64,000 bases of DNA from an uncultured Clostridium sp. (GCA_947575605.1 CANPNZ010000008.1:1-64000), one strand, 5' to 3'. Shown: positions 1-9,499, counted from the stretch's first letter. Notes: generated from the sequence alone by a model not told the origin. Translations and numbers: made by a program.

Positions 1-60
1 AAAAGGTCCGTCCCCAGTGGCACAATGTCCAAAAAGAACCGTCCCCAATGGACACCTTGC
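1..60. repeat. Tandem pair of GTCCCC-containing units
   Basis: Two similar units lie about 31 bases apart: GGTCCGTCCCCAGTGG at 5-20 and GAACCGTCCCCAATGG at 36-51, each preceded by an A-run. They are just downstream of the gatD stop. No ORF covers them. The GC-rich core stands out from the AT-rich surroundings, so this looks like the edge of an intergenic repeat cut by the window start. Its function is unknown. Confidence 0.5.
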
Positions 61-66
61 CAGCAA

Positions 67-811
67 TTAACTGATATTCCAGGAAGAAATCAATTCTTTT
101 CGACAGTTGTTTTCAAATTCGTCATTTAAAGGCTCTAAGACAATATCTTCTTTATATTTTCGATCAAGACAATATTTAATGATATAGTCAGTAAGTTCAG
201 GATTTTTGGCAAGCAAAGGACCATGTAGATAAGTGGCAATTACATTGCTTGTAAAAAAGCCTTCTTTCGTATCACCAAATTTGTTGCCATTTCCTAATAG
301 TACATTTCCAAAAGGATTACTAATATTAAAGGTTTGTCCACCATGATTTTCAAATCCAATTACTTTTGTTTTTTTACCGTTTAATTCTGTTTCAACAATA
401 ATGTTACCAATACATCTTTTTTTTCTATCGTTAATAGCTTCGGTATAATAATCAAAAATTTCTAGACCAGGTATAATAGTGCCTTCCACATCTTTATAGT
501 ATTTGCCAAATAATTGGTAAGAACCACAAATTAATAAGAAAAAGACACCAGCGTCTATGGCTTCTTGGATAGAATCCTTGTATTGAACTAAATCTTCTGC
601 TAGAATTCCTTGTTCTTGGTCGGCACCTCCGACCAGAAAAAATTAAATCGTAGCTTGTAAAGTCAGGAGGAGTATCCCCAATGGAGTAGGAGGTAACAGT
701 TGTTTTGAATCCACGTTGCTGTAATCGATAAAGCAATACTTGAATATTTCCATAATCTCCATATAATTCTAAAATATCTGGATATAAATATAATATTTTT
801 AATTCTTTCAT
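67..811 (-). CDS. gatD: Lipid II isoglutaminyl synthase, glutaminase subunit GatD (+1 shift at CGG)
   Basis: CobB/CobQ-type glutamine amidotransferase that supplies ammonia to MurT for amidation of the peptidoglycan D-Glu residue at lipid II. The sequence is split: the first frame runs from ATG 811 to an in-frame CGG at 631-629. Dropping that C gives Gly61 (GGA) and reads through to the stop at 67, for 247 aa in all. The restored frame contains the nucleophile Cys in LLICGSYQ (about residue 95) and the catalytic His in TYLHGP (about 196), so both catalytic residues lie after the break. The start is 2 bases after the murT stop, so the two are co-transcribed and probably translationally coupled. 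Identity is secure from partner and motifs; how the break is read is discussed in the findings. Confidence 0.88.
629..631 (-). other. In-frame CGG / +1 shift site in gatD
   Basis: Upstream frame reads TCT GGT CGG AGG. Removing the C gives GGT GGA GGT GCC (Gly-Gly-Gly-Ala), the expected glycine-rich turn. P-site codon is GGT and the four-base unit is CGGA. Confidence 0.85.
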
Positions 812-813
812 TT

Positions 814-2142
814 TTAATCATCCTTGTCTAATTTCAAAATTTCGTTTCTGGTTGGTTGTAAGGCTGTATAATTAGCAATCACATATTTTTTACAATTCGT
901 TTTATAGAAGTTTTCTACCGCCTCTGATAAGTTTGGATAAGTTTCAATTTTATCAATAGGATATCCTGCCGTTTTGATACGAATAGCCATATCATAAGCA
1001 CGAATGCCTGATGTAATAATTCTGGAAACATGGTTTAAATCAGCAAAGTTAATGTCCCAAATCCAAGATACATCATGTCCATCTGCTAAATTGTCATTTA
1101 AAACGAATAGTAATTCTTTTTCTTCATCATCTTCCTTTAAAATTCTTAAACTAACATTGGCACCAGTTGGATTTTTTGCTAAATTAATGATGGTTGGGAT
1201 GTTTTTTATTTTAATTTCTTCTAATCTACCATTATCTAATACAAAGGTAGCTAGTGCTTTTTGTATTATTTCTGTATCGATATGATATAAAGTTGCACAG
1301 GCTACAACGGCTACAAAATTATAGATATTATAGATGCTATTAAATTTAGTCTGATATGTAATGGTATTAATAGAGAAGGTTTTGTTTTTTAAATCGATAT
1401 TAGTAGCTAATTGGTAGATTTCATTATCTCCATAGTTACAATTTGGGCATTGAAACTTACCAATATGAGAATATTGGTAATATTCGTATTTAATACGAGT
1501 GTGACAGAAAGGGCAAAATTTTCCTTCTCCTGCTTCTTTCATTTCATTGGTAGCATGTGTGTATCGCTCAACGCTAAAATAATAGATATTAGGATTTTCT
1601 GGATTGGATTGTCCTAGTCTTGCTACATTTGGGTCATCGTTGTTTAAAATTAGATTTCCAGTATAGGTCTTTAAAAATTCATGGATTTTTAGAATTAAGG
1701 CTTCTACTTCACCATTTCGATCTAATTGGTCACGGAAAAAGTCAAGAATGACTAGAGTGTCTAATTTTAAATCTTTAAAAACGATTGGTACATAACCTTC
1801 GTCAACTTCAAAGATAAGATAATCTGCTTTGATTTTTCCCGTTAAAGAACAATGTTTTAATAAAGTGGATAAAATACCAGTTTCCATGTTATTTCCTTCT
1901 ATGTTGCTGATAACTTTTTTTCCAGCGGTTTTAAAAACATGTCCAATCGCATTATTGGTCATGGTTTTTCCATTGGTTGCGGTTACAGCTATAATAGGAC
2001 AACTAATTTTAAAGTATTGGAATATGTCGGGGTTCCACTCATAGGCTATTTTTCCCAAAAAATTCCCACCTTTTTTTCCTAGTATTTTTAGCCCAAAGTG
2101 CAAAATTTTCATGGCTAATAGTATAAAAAAATTTTTCATCAT
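814..2142 (-). CDS. murT: Lipid II isoglutaminyl synthase, Mur-ligase subunit MurT
   Basis: ATP-dependent Mur ligase homologue that, with GatD, amidates the alpha-carboxyl of D-Glu in lipid II. The ATP-binding loop AVTATNGKTMT lies near the N-terminus, and a central four-cysteine zinc ribbon (CPFCHTR ... CPNCNYG), which is diagnostic of MurT rather than MurC-F, follows. The C-terminal MurT domain is present. The ORF is open from 2172, but AGGAA lies just upstream of tandem ATGs at 2142 and 2139, so I start at 2142 (442 aa). First gene of the murT-gatD operon, with no frame damage. Confidence 0.92.
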   Translation of the reverse strand: MMKNFFILLAMKILHFGLKILGKKGGNFLGKIAYEWNPDIFQYFKISCPIIAVTATNGKTMTNNAIGHVFKTAGKKVISNIEGNNMETGILSTLLKHCSLTGKIKADYLIFEVDEGYVPIVFKDLKLDTLVILDFFRDQLDRNGEVEALILKIHEFLKTYTGNLILNNDDPNVARLGQSNPENPNIYYFSVERYTHATNEMKEAGEGKFCPFCHTRIKYEYYQYSHIGKFQCPNCNYGDNEIYQLATNIDLKNKTFSINTITYQTKFNSIYNIYNFVAVVACATLYHIDTEIIQKALATFVLDNGRLEEIKIKNIPTIINLAKNPTGANVSLRILKEDDEEKELLFVLNDNLADGHDVSWIWDINFADLNHVSRIITSGIRAYDMAIRIKTAGYPIDKIETYPNLSEAVENFYKTNCKKYVIANYTALQPTRNEILKLDKDD

Positions 2143-2275
2143 TATTTCCTTTTCTTCTTGATTTTGCAACATTATATCATAAGAAGAAAAAAATGTGAAA
2201 TGTTTGTAAACTTAAATTTACATTTTCTATTGTAATGTGAGTATGATTATAGTAGAATAGTAGCAGAGGTGGAAG

Positions 2276-3085
2276 ATGAGAACTATAAACACAAATAAAA
2301 TAGAAAAGGTGAAAATAACAAGTGATAATTATTATGTTGTACTTGACTTTGACAAAACCATAACCAATAAAGAAAGTTTAGACTCTTGGATGGCATTATT
2401 AGACTTTGAAATTTATGGGGAAGAATGCAAAAAAGAGATAGAGGAACTAAATGACAAATATTCTCCAATGGAATTAGATTATACATTGGAGGAAGAAGTC
2501 AAAAGGCGATATATGGTAGAATGGTATCAAAAAAGTATGGATTTATTATATAAGTATCAAATAAGTTATTCTAATTTAGTAAAAGCATTAAAAAAAGATA
2601 CCTTAAATTTTAGAAAAGGGGCAAAAGCATTTCTACAAAATTTATACCAAGAAAAAGTACCAGTTATAATATTATCCGCAGGGATAGGGAATGTCATAGA
2701 AGAATTCTTGAAAAAGCAACAATGCTATTATGACAATATACATATTATTAGTAATTTTCTTACTTTTAAAGAAGATAAAATGCAAAAATTCACAGGTTCT
2801 ATCATTCATTCTATGAATAAAAAAATAGGAAATACATTACCAGAAGAACTAAAAGAGATAATCCAACAAAAGCAATATGCTATTTTATGTGGTGATATCA
2901 TTGAAGACATACAAATGATACCAAAAGAAAATTGGGATAAAACGATAACAATAGGATTTTTAAATAAAAAAATCAACGAGAATTTAGCATTTTATAATAG
3001 ACATTATGATGTCGTATTAACAGAAGAGGAAGCTTGTTTTGAAGAGGTAGAGAAAATAATAAAAAGAGAAGGAGAGATGAAGTAA
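2276..3085 (+). CDS. HAD-superfamily phosphatase, pyrimidine 5'-nucleotidase (UMPH-1)-like
   Basis: 269 aa. HAD motif I is VLDFDKTITNKES (DxDxT, about residues 23-35), motif II is the Ser in VIILSAGIG, and motif IV is LCGDIIEDIQM. The cap between motifs I and II, with its PMELDYTLEEE stretch, recalls the eukaryotic-type cytosolic 5'-nucleotidase III family. A nucleoside monophosphate substrate is an inference from that likeness. The start has a good Shine-Dalgarno (AGAGGTGG) and lies 130 bases from the divergent murT. The next gene begins 1 base after the stop, so it probably heads an operon running to dxr. Confidence 0.75.
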   Translation: MRTINTNKIEKVKITSDNYYVVLDFDKTITNKESLDSWMALLDFEIYGEECKKEIEELNDKYSPMELDYTLEEEVKRRYMVEWYQKSMDLLYKYQISYSNLVKALKKDTLNFRKGAKAFLQNLYQEKVPVIILSAGIGNVIEEFLKKQQCYYDNIHIISNFLTFKEDKMQKFTGSIIHSMNKKIGNTLPEELKEIIQQKQYAILCGDIIEDIQMIPKENWDKTITIGFLNKKINENLAFYNRHYDVVLTEEEACFEEVEKIIKREGEMK

Positions 3086-3086
3086 A

Positions 3087-3770
3087 ATGAAAAAATTTGG
3101 AAATATATTATGGGGATTGGTATTGATTATAGTAGGAGTAATTTTTGGACTAAATGCGGTAGGATTAACCAATATCAATATTTTCTTTCATGGTTGGTGG
3201 ACATTATTTATCATTGTTCCAAGCTTTATTGAATTATTTAGAAGCACCAATAAAATGTGGAGTTTTATTTGGTTGGTAATAGGAGTAGTGCTATTATTAT
3301 GTGCACAAGGCATTTTGTCTTTTAGTTTAATAGGAAAACTAATTTTTCCATTTATTTTAGTGATGATAGGAATTAGCATTATTTTTAAAGATACTTTCCA
3401 TAAAAAAGTAGCTGAAAAGATCAGAAACTTAAATGCCAACAAAGGAGAATTTGAAGAATATTGTGCTACTTTTGGGGGACAAAAAAGTGATTTATCAGGT
3501 CAAGAATTTAAAGGAGCTAACTTAGATGCTGTATTTGGAAGTGTAGAACTAGACCTTTCGAAGGCTATTATTAAAAAGGATCAAGTAATCAATGCCAATG
3601 CTATTTTTGGAGGAATTGAAATAAGAGTACCAACTGGAATTAATATCAAAGTAAAATCAACGCCAATTTTTGGTGGTGTAGATAATAAAACAAAAACAGA
3701 ATACAATGAAAGTTTACCAACTTTATATATTAATGGCGTAGCTATGTTTGGAGGTGTTGAAATAAAATGA
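3087..3770 (+). CDS. LiaF-like / DUF5668 membrane protein
   Basis: 227 aa. The N-terminal half holds about four hydrophobic segments (residues 5-27, 30-48, 52-70, 75-95). The C-terminal half is a repetitive beta region with recurring AVFGSVELDLS, AIFGGIEIRVP and PIFGGVDN units, the pattern of LiaF-type C-terminal domains linked to cell-envelope stress. No LiaRS-type kinase or regulator is adjacent. The stop overlaps the start of the next gene by 4 bases, which suggests translational coupling. Confidence 0.75.
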   Translation: MKKFGNILWGLVLIIVGVIFGLNAVGLTNINIFFHGWWTLFIIVPSFIELFRSTNKMWSFIWLVIGVVLLLCAQGILSFSLIGKLIFPFILVMIGISIIFKDTFHKKVAEKIRNLNANKGEFEEYCATFGGQKSDLSGQEFKGANLDAVFGSVELDLSKAIIKKDQVINANAIFGGIEIRVPTGINIKVKSTPIFGGVDNKTKTEYNESLPTLYINGVAMFGGVEIK

Positions 3771-4615
3771 CAACCTTTCAAAAAATAATTAAGTATGGAG
3801 CGATTGGATTTGCTATTTATTTATGTATTATGATAATTAGTATGATTTTGTTTGGAATAACAACTATTTTTGGTATTTCCACAGGTTTAGAATTTTTTAA
3901 AAATAAAGATACTTCTGCTGTGGTAACAAAATGGGAACAAGAATACAAAAATATTACAGATTTAGATATTGATTTGAACATAGGCAAGCTAACCATTAAA
4001 AAGGGTGATACGCTAAAAGTAGAAGCTTCCCATATTTCAGAACAATTTAGATGTGAAGCCAGAGAAAGCCAATTAAAAATACAAGACGAAAAAGTTTATA
4101 CTATGTTTAATAATACAGAAGTAGTACCAGAAATTACCATCTATTTGCCAGAAGCGGTAGAGTGGAAAGAAGTTACGATTAAAACAGGAATGAACGAAAC
4201 CAAAATTGAGTACTTAAAAGCAGATAAAGTGAATTTAGAAATGGGAGTAGGAAAATATCAAATCGATCATTTAATAGCAAAACAGGCTAAGATAGAAGCT
4301 GGGGCAGGAGAAGCCAATATTTTAAATAGTAAAATTGAAGAATTGAAATTAGATGGTGGTATTGGAAAATTAGTGCTAACAAGTAAAATTACAGGGAAAG
4401 CTGATATTGATTGTGGCGTCGGAAAGATGGAATTAAATTTATTAGGTTCACCAAATGACTACAAAGTAAAGGGAAGTACAGGGTTAGGTGATTTTGAAAT
4501 AGATGGCAAGAAAATTAGAGATCATGAGACGATTGGAAATGGTGAGGTTACTGTAAAAGTAGAGGCAGGTGTAGGAGAAACCAGTATTGATTTTAAAAAA
4601 GAAGAAAATATATAA
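3767..4615 (+). CDS. DUF4097-family beta-repeat protein, membrane anchored
   Basis: 282 aa. One N-terminal hydrophobic helix (about residues 12-36) is followed by an extracytoplasmic beta-strand-repeat region with recurring 'G-x-G-K/E' turns (DLNIGKLTIKKG, MGVGKYQID, AGAGEANIL, GGIGKLVL, CGVGKMEL, AGVGETSID). This is the DUF4097/LiaG-like pattern. ATG overlaps the stop of the LiaF-like gene, so both are made from one message and probably act together in envelope sensing. The exact role is not known. Confidence 0.75.
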   Translation: MTTFQKIIKYGAIGFAIYLCIMIISMILFGITTIFGISTGLEFFKNKDTSAVVTKWEQEYKNITDLDIDLNIGKLTIKKGDTLKVEASHISEQFRCEARESQLKIQDEKVYTMFNNTEVVPEITIYLPEAVEWKEVTIKTGMNETKIEYLKADKVNLEMGVGKYQIDHLIAKQAKIEAGAGEANILNSKIEELKLDGGIGKLVLTSKITGKADIDCGVGKMELNLLGSPNDYKVKGSTGLGDFEIDGKKIRDHETIGNGEVTVKVEAGVGETSIDFKKEENI

Positions 4616-4634
4616 AAAAGGAAGAGGGATTTGA

Positions 4635-5774
4635 TTGAAAAAGATTGCAATTTTTGGTTCTACGGGTTCCATTGGAGAAAGTACACTAAATGTAATTAGA
4701 GAAAATCTGGATTTATTTGAAGTAATAACTCTAGTGGCAGGAAAGAATATACAAAAATTAATAGAGCAAATTCAAGAATTTAAGCCAAAACATGTATATA
4801 TAACGGCAGAAGAAAATGCTAAGGAACTAGAAAAATTATTTCCTGATTTACAGGTGTATTATGGAAAAGAGGGAATGGAAGAAATATCACAGCTAACAGA
4901 CTTTGATATAGGAGTATCTGCTTTAGTGGGAATCGCAGGTTTACAACCAACCTATAATATGATAAAAAATGGGAAAATAGTAGCCTTAGCCAATAAAGAA
5001 GTGTTAGTGGCTGGTGGAAAATTAATTATGGAGACAGCTGCTAAAAATCATGCTACCTTATTAACAATAGATAGTGAACATAGTGCTATTATGCAGTGTT
5101 TGCAAGGAGAAAAGCAAAATAAGATTGATAAAATTTTATTGACAGCTTCTGGAGGACCATTTTTTGATAAGGAGATAACAGATGAGATAACCGTAGAGCA
5201 AGCCTTAAATCATCCAACTTGGAAGATGGGACCAAAGGTGACGATTGATTCTTCTACGATGATGAATAAAGGATTTGAAGTCATCGAAGCAAAATGGTTA
5301 TTTGATGTAGAACCAAGTCAAATACAAGTCGTAGTACATAGAAAAAGTATTGTCCATTCTATGGTGCAATTTCAAGATGGAACGATTATGGCAAATTTAG
5401 GACCAAAATCTATGCAAATACCAATTGCCTATGCTTTAAATTATCCCAATCGTTTAACCAATTCGATTGAAAAAATTGATTTGTTTGAGATTGCAGAATT
5501 AAAGTTTGAAAAACCAGATTTAGAGAAGTTTTTGTGTCTAAAATTAGCTTTTGAAGCAATTGAAAAAGGACATAGTTATCAAGTCGTATTAAATGCTGCC
5601 AATGAAGTGCTAGTAGATGCTTTTTTGAATAAGAAAATAACCTATACGCAGATTCCAAAGGGAATACAAAAAATGCTAGATGAACATAACCAAATGGAAT
5701 TAAATACAGTCGAAGAGATTTTAGCATTGGACAAAGAAGTGAAAGAAAAGACAAGAAAGATGATAGAGGATTAA
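4635..5774 (+). CDS. dxr: 1-deoxy-D-xylulose 5-phosphate reductoisomerase
   Basis: Second enzyme of the MEP isoprenoid pathway; converts DXP to MEP with NADPH. 379 aa, normal length. NADPH loop GSTGSIGESTL sits at the N-terminus, followed by ALANKEVLVAGG, the metal and substrate region LTIDSEHSAI, LTASGGPF, and the conserved DSSTMMNKGFEVIEA and VHRKSIVHSMV blocks. The start is TTG at 4635 with GAAGAGGG upstream. It follows the DUF4097 gene by 19 bases and converges with the DUF4130 gene, 1 base beyond its stop. Confidence 0.95.
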   Translation: MKKIAIFGSTGSIGESTLNVIRENLDLFEVITLVAGKNIQKLIEQIQEFKPKHVYITAEENAKELEKLFPDLQVYYGKEGMEEISQLTDFDIGVSALVGIAGLQPTYNMIKNGKIVALANKEVLVAGGKLIMETAAKNHATLLTIDSEHSAIMQCLQGEKQNKIDKILLTASGGPFFDKEITDEITVEQALNHPTWKMGPKVTIDSSTMMNKGFEVIEAKWLFDVEPSQIQVVVHRKSIVHSMVQFQDGTIMANLGPKSMQIPIAYALNYPNRLTNSIEKIDLFEIAELKFEKPDLEKFLCLKLAFEAIEKGHSYQVVLNAANEVLVDAFLNKKITYTQIPKGIQKMLDEHNQMELNTVEEILALDKEVKEKTRKMIED

Positions 5775-5775
5775 G

Positions 5776-6534
5776 TTAGGGTTCTTCTATCAGGTCTTTC
5801 CAGTATTTTTTAGGCATACATTGCATTTGACATCTTGGATTTTTTCTTTCTGAAATAGCAATGGTTTTAAAAAATAGTTTCCACAATTCCTGATATTTTT
5901 GTTCTTCTACAGAAATAGCAGGAATTTTTAGATGGGTAGCATCTACTATTTTGTATTCTTTTCCATTATATAATAAGCAAATATTTCTAATTTTATCGTG
6001 TATGATAAAATTTTGAGTCGGTAAACGATGGATAAAATGATGGCCTAGAGGTTCAATAATATTGTTGTCTGGATGGATAGAAGCATAGTATAAATTATTT
6101 CCAACTTCTTGAAAACGTAGTAATCCTTTTAGTCTATGACATTCTCCAAAACTTCTTTTTTTCATATTCATTACTTTAAAGATATAAGGAATGGTAAGTC
6201 GATTATTAATTTTAGGACCAAATTGAAAGCCATCACAAAGATATTTTAGCAAATTTACTTCTTTGTTTTTCTCATCGCAAAGAAAGCTATAATAGGTATT
6301 GTATAAAGTGGTATAACCAATATTTTTTTCAATACCAGCAAATACTCTTTTGGCTTTCTCAGAGTCTGTTTGTATGAAAAGGGGATGGTCTAAAAAGTTG
6401 GGCGAATATTCCGCTTCTGAAATAATTTGTTCTGGTAAGGTTTTTGCTACATAGCAGTCAAATACAAGACTTAGGAAACCATCGAATGTACCATCATATA
6501 AATAGGTTTTGTTTATAAGCTTCCAGTTAGACAT
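5776..6534 (-). CDS. TIGR03915/DUF4130-family putative DNA metabolism protein
   Basis: 252 aa. N-terminal YLYDGTFDGFLSLVFDCY, then GECHRLKGLLRF, HPDNNIIEPLGHHF and RLPTQNFIIHD are typical of the DUF4130 family, which is nearly always encoded beside a radical SAM protein of the TIGR03916 type and is suspected to act in DNA repair or modification. Here its start lies inside the 3' end of that partner (22-base overlap), so the two are coupled. The biochemical function is not established. Confidence 0.85.
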   Translation of the reverse strand: MSNWKLINKTYLYDGTFDGFLSLVFDCYVAKTLPEQIISEAEYSPNFLDHPLFIQTDSEKAKRVFAGIEKNIGYTTLYNTYYSFLCDEKNKEVNLLKYLCDGFQFGPKINNRLTIPYIFKVMNMKKRSFGECHRLKGLLRFQEVGNNLYYASIHPDNNIIEPLGHHFIHRLPTQNFIIHDKIRNICLLYNGKEYKIVDATHLKIPAISVEEQKYQELWKLFFKTIAISERKNPRCQMQCMPKKYWKDLIEEP

Positions 6535-7811
6535 TTTATTTTATCCTCCTTCGTTGGTAATAAGTTATCAAAAATAGATAGTTGCTGAAATTGGGGTAAT
6601 GGTAAAGTACTTCTCTCTTGGTAAATCAAGTTTCTTTCAATAAAGTTTTCGTTAAATTTGTAGACTTTGTCATAATATTTTCCCTTACAAGTGATAAAAT
6701 ATTGAGCTCTTTTTAGCGTAACTCCAAGCTTTTTTAAGGCTTCAAAGTCTAGCAAGAATTCACGTCTTGCACGAATTATTTTTTTGGCGGATATAACACC
6801 AATGCCTGGAATTCGTAATAAGGTGAAATAGTCAGCAGAATTAATTTCAATGGGAAATTTATCGATATGGTGCAAAGCCCAATCACATTTGGGATCTAGC
6901 ATATGATTAAAGTTAGGATGTGTTTCGTCTAATAATTCATTGGCTTTAAAACCATAATAACGAAGTAGCCAATCAGCTTGATAGAGCCTATTTTCACGAA
7001 GTAATGGTGGTGCTTCTAAGGTAGGAAGATTTTTGTCTTGATTTACACTGATATAGGCAGAATAATAAACTCTTTTTAAACTTAGTTTTTGATACAGTCC
7101 TTCTGAAAGTTTTAAGATTTTTAAATCACTTTCAGGCGTTGCTCCAACAATTAATTGTGTGGTTTGTCCAGCAGGAACAAAACTAGGTTTGTATCTACTT
7201 TTTTCGAGTTGGTTGCGTTTAATACCATTTGAAACATAGGACATAGGATCCAAAATACCGCTTTTTTCTTTTTGTGGAGCAAGTAGTTTTAGACTATCAT
7301 GGGAGGGAAGTTCAATATTGATACTAAGTCTATCTACTAAACTACCTAAGGTATCAATTAATTCCTTACTAGCTCCAGGAATGCTTTTACAGTGAATGTA
7401 ACCATTAAAATGATATTCATTTCGCAAAATGGAAATAGTTTGAATAAGCAGTTCCATTGTATGATCAGGAGATTTTACGACGGCAGAGCTTAAGAAAAGT
7501 CCTTCTATATAATTTCTTTTGTAAAAATTAATGGTTAAATCGGCTACTTCTTGTGGCGTGAAAGTAGCACGTTTAACAGAGTTGGTACAACGATTGATGC
7601 AATATTTGCAATCATAGATACAACAATTGCTAAATAATATTTTTAGTAAAGAAATACATCTTCCATCTGCTCCCCAACTATGGCAAATCCCAGCTATACT
7701 ACCGTTTCCAATTCCCTGATTTTTATTTTTTCGATTGCTTCCACTAGAACTACAAGAAGCGTCGTATTTAGCAGAGTCTGCTAATATTTTTAATTTGTCT
7801 AAGGTTTCCAT
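6513..7811 (-). CDS. Putative DNA modification/repair radical SAM protein (TIGR03916-like)
   Basis: 432 aa. The [4Fe-4S]/SAM motif is CCIYDCKYCINR, in the Cx3DCxxC arrangement (about residues 48-60). The C-terminal region has a helix-hairpin-helix LLRIPGIGVISAKKIIRARR, indicating DNA binding. The N-terminus carries the family's MGADGRC-like segment (WGADGRCISLLK). It is the first gene of a two-gene unit with the DUF4130 protein, and their conserved pairing suggests a joint action on DNA. The substrate is unknown. Confidence 0.85.
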   Translation of the reverse strand: METLDKLKILADSAKYDASCSSSGSNRKNKNQGIGNGSIAGICHSWGADGRCISLLKILFSNCCIYDCKYCINRCTNSVKRATFTPQEVADLTINFYKRNYIEGLFLSSAVVKSPDHTMELLIQTISILRNEYHFNGYIHCKSIPGASKELIDTLGSLVDRLSINIELPSHDSLKLLAPQKEKSGILDPMSYVSNGIKRNQLEKSRYKPSFVPAGQTTQLIVGATPESDLKILKLSEGLYQKLSLKRVYYSAYISVNQDKNLPTLEAPPLLRENRLYQADWLLRYYGFKANELLDETHPNFNHMLDPKCDWALHHIDKFPIEINSADYFTLLRIPGIGVISAKKIIRARREFLLDFEALKKLGVTLKRAQYFITCKGKYYDKVYKFNENFIERNLIYQERSTLPLPQFQQLSIFDNLLPTKEDKIKCLTGSL

Positions 7812-7879
7812 TTTTTAATTCTCCATACCAAACATATATTTGTAATTATTATACCACAAAAAAATAAAAAGTCAAACAT

Positions 7880-8341
7880 TTATTTGACTTAATTTTCGTT
7901 TTTTAAAAGATTAGTTTCCTCCTCTTGGCATAATATCATCTATTTTATTAGTATCTTGTTCATTCCACTTGAAAAGAAATTATAAAGTAAGAAAATGAGC
8001 CGCTTTCACGTTCAAAACCATTCTTATATTAAATTTGCATAAATGACGAATGCGACTGGAATAGTCATACAAATTCTAAAACAAAAGTCACAAAGGGTCC
8101 TGTTTTCGGGTATAGTTGTGACTTTTGTTAAAGAATTTGTTGACGTCATGAAAGGTAGCCGAGAAATTTATAAGAATTTAATATAAGAATGGTTTTGCCT
8201 TGAACATCCCTCATTTTCTTACTTAACAATTTCTAATTTCTCGCTCCAATCAAGCGATACTAATAAAATCGATGATATTATGCCAAGAGGAGGGGGACTA
8301 ATTTTTTGAAAAAGCCAAAAATTGAATTTATTTGACTTTTT
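7880..8341. repeat. Long fold-back (inverted-repeat) element
   Basis: Two arms of about 190 bases are near-perfect reverse complements. The left arm includes CCTCTTGGCATAATATCATC (near 7924), ATTTTATTAGTATC and AACCATTCTTATATTAAAT. The right arm carries their complements, ending with GATGATATTATGCCAAGAGG near 8271-8290. The loop contains a second stem around ACAAAAGTCACAA / TTGTGACTTTTGT. There is no ORF. The ends (TTTCGTTTTTTAAAAGATTAG) and the internal GAATGCGACTGGAATAG motif recur in other elements of the window. The right end supplies the last codons of the neighbouring YcxB-like gene. Confidence 0.8.
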
Positions 8342-8843
8342 TATAACCCCACCAGCATTTTTTTCTAATAAATTCAGAAAAGTCAGAAGGATTGCTTTTC
8401 TTAAAAGTAGATTTATCTAGTAAAAAAGAATGTGTTTTATCAAGATATAAATAAAAAAAAGTTTTTGTTTCAAAAGCTTTATATAATTGATGATACTTCA
8501 TTTCTGAAAATTCTTTTTCATCTTCAATCACAAAAAATTTATCGTAAAAGGTAAAAGTAAATTCTTTTTCCTTTTGAATTTTTTCACTCTTATACTCTTT
8601 TGTAACTTCAGAAATAGGGCGAAAAAATCGCCAAAGAATAAAAGCTGTTAATCCAAAGCACAATAAAATAGCAAGTGTGTAATTATGAGATTTTACCTGT
8701 AAAATAAGGAGTAGTAGAATAAGTGCTACTATGATAACGGTATAAGCGGTATAGGTAAAATGATATTTTTTATTGTGGAAAGCAAGAAATTGATCATATA
8801 CACTTTTAGTATATCTAGTTCTATTTTTAAATAATATTTTCAT
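8328..8843 (-). CDS. YcxB-like membrane protein
   Basis: 171 aa. Two adjacent hydrophobic helices (about residues 33-52 and 56-72) are followed by a soluble C-terminal region (EFTFTFYDKFFVIEDE..FSEMKYHQLYKAFETKTFFYLYL) matching the YcxB-like C-terminal domain pattern, a small PH-like fold of unknown function. The start is ATG 8843. The final residues K-K-V-K and stop fall in the arm of the fold-back element, so the natural C-terminus may have been replaced when that element arrived. Confidence 0.6.
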   Translation of the reverse strand: MKILFKNRTRYTKSVYDQFLAFHNKKYHFTYTAYTVIIVALILLLLILQVKSHNYTLAILLCFGLTAFILWRFFRPISEVTKEYKSEKIQKEKEFTFTFYDKFFVIEDEKEFSEMKYHQLYKAFETKTFFYLYLDKTHSFLLDKSTFKKSNPSDFSEFIRKKCWWGYKKVK

Positions 8844-9052
8844 CGAATCACCATATTTATTATAACATATATTTCTATTAAAAGAATAAAAAATTTGGGG
8901 AGATTTGAAAAAATAGGATACTTTTTAGTTAGAATCGAGTGTTATTGAAATGTTATAAAAAGATTACCATTATGATAAGAAAAACTTATGATAAAGAAGA
9001 ACCAATCGCCTTGTTATTTAATATAATAAAGGAAGTAAGGGAGTGATTTGTT

Positions 9053-9499
9053 ATGGCCTATTCAGATCGTGAATTATTAGCAAGAATTGTACAATGCGAA
9101 GCTGGTGGAGAAGGTGACAATGGAATGAAAGCAGTTGCCTCTGTAACCATGAATCGAGTGAATAGTTCAGAAGGAGAATATGCTAGAGTCTCACAAGGTG
9201 GAAATGTTCGAAATATTATTTTTCAGCAAGGACAATTTGATTGTGCAAGAGAAACCATACGAAATCAATATAATCCACAAAATATTTATAATATGACTCC
9301 CACAGAAGTTCATTATTATATTGCTGATTGGGCTTTGGCAGGCAATCGATTAAATGAAATAGGAGATTGTCTATGGTACTTAAATCCATTTAGACCTACT
9401 TGTAGTTCTACTTTTCCAAGTAATGGGTCTGGCATTTTTCATACCAGATTGGGTGATCATTGTTTTTATCGTCCAACTAGCAAGTATTCACAAACATAG
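9053..9499 (+). CDS. cwlJ: Spore cortex-lytic cell wall hydrolase, CwlJ/SleB type
   Basis: 148 aa Hydrolase_2-domain protein. DRELLARIVQCEAGGEG carries the conserved catalytic Glu, followed by GMKAVASVTMNRVN and the C-terminal H-x-F-Y block (DHCFYRP). There is no signal peptide, and the length fits CwlJ better than SleB. CwlJ degrades spore cortex during germination and needs GerQ for its localisation, and a GerQ-like gene follows 15 bases later, as in the Bacillus cwlJ-gerQ arrangement. Shine-Dalgarno AAGGAAGTAAGGGAG precedes the ATG. Confidence 0.85.
   Translation: MAYSDRELLARIVQCEAGGEGDNGMKAVASVTMNRVNSSEGEYARVSQGGNVRNIIFQQGQFDCARETIRNQYNPQNIYNMTPTEVHYYIADWALAGNRLNEIGDCLWYLNPFRPTCSSTFPSNGSGIFHTRLGDHCFYRPTSKYSQT

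Noticed and set aside
1004..2044. Plus-strand ORFs inside murT
   Set aside because: They are antisense shadows of a well-conserved gene, without ribosome binding sites or family likeness.
7880..8341. CRISPR array or retron in the inverted-repeat regions
   Set aside because: There is one long inverted repeat rather than regularly spaced direct repeats, and no cas gene or reverse transcriptase is near.
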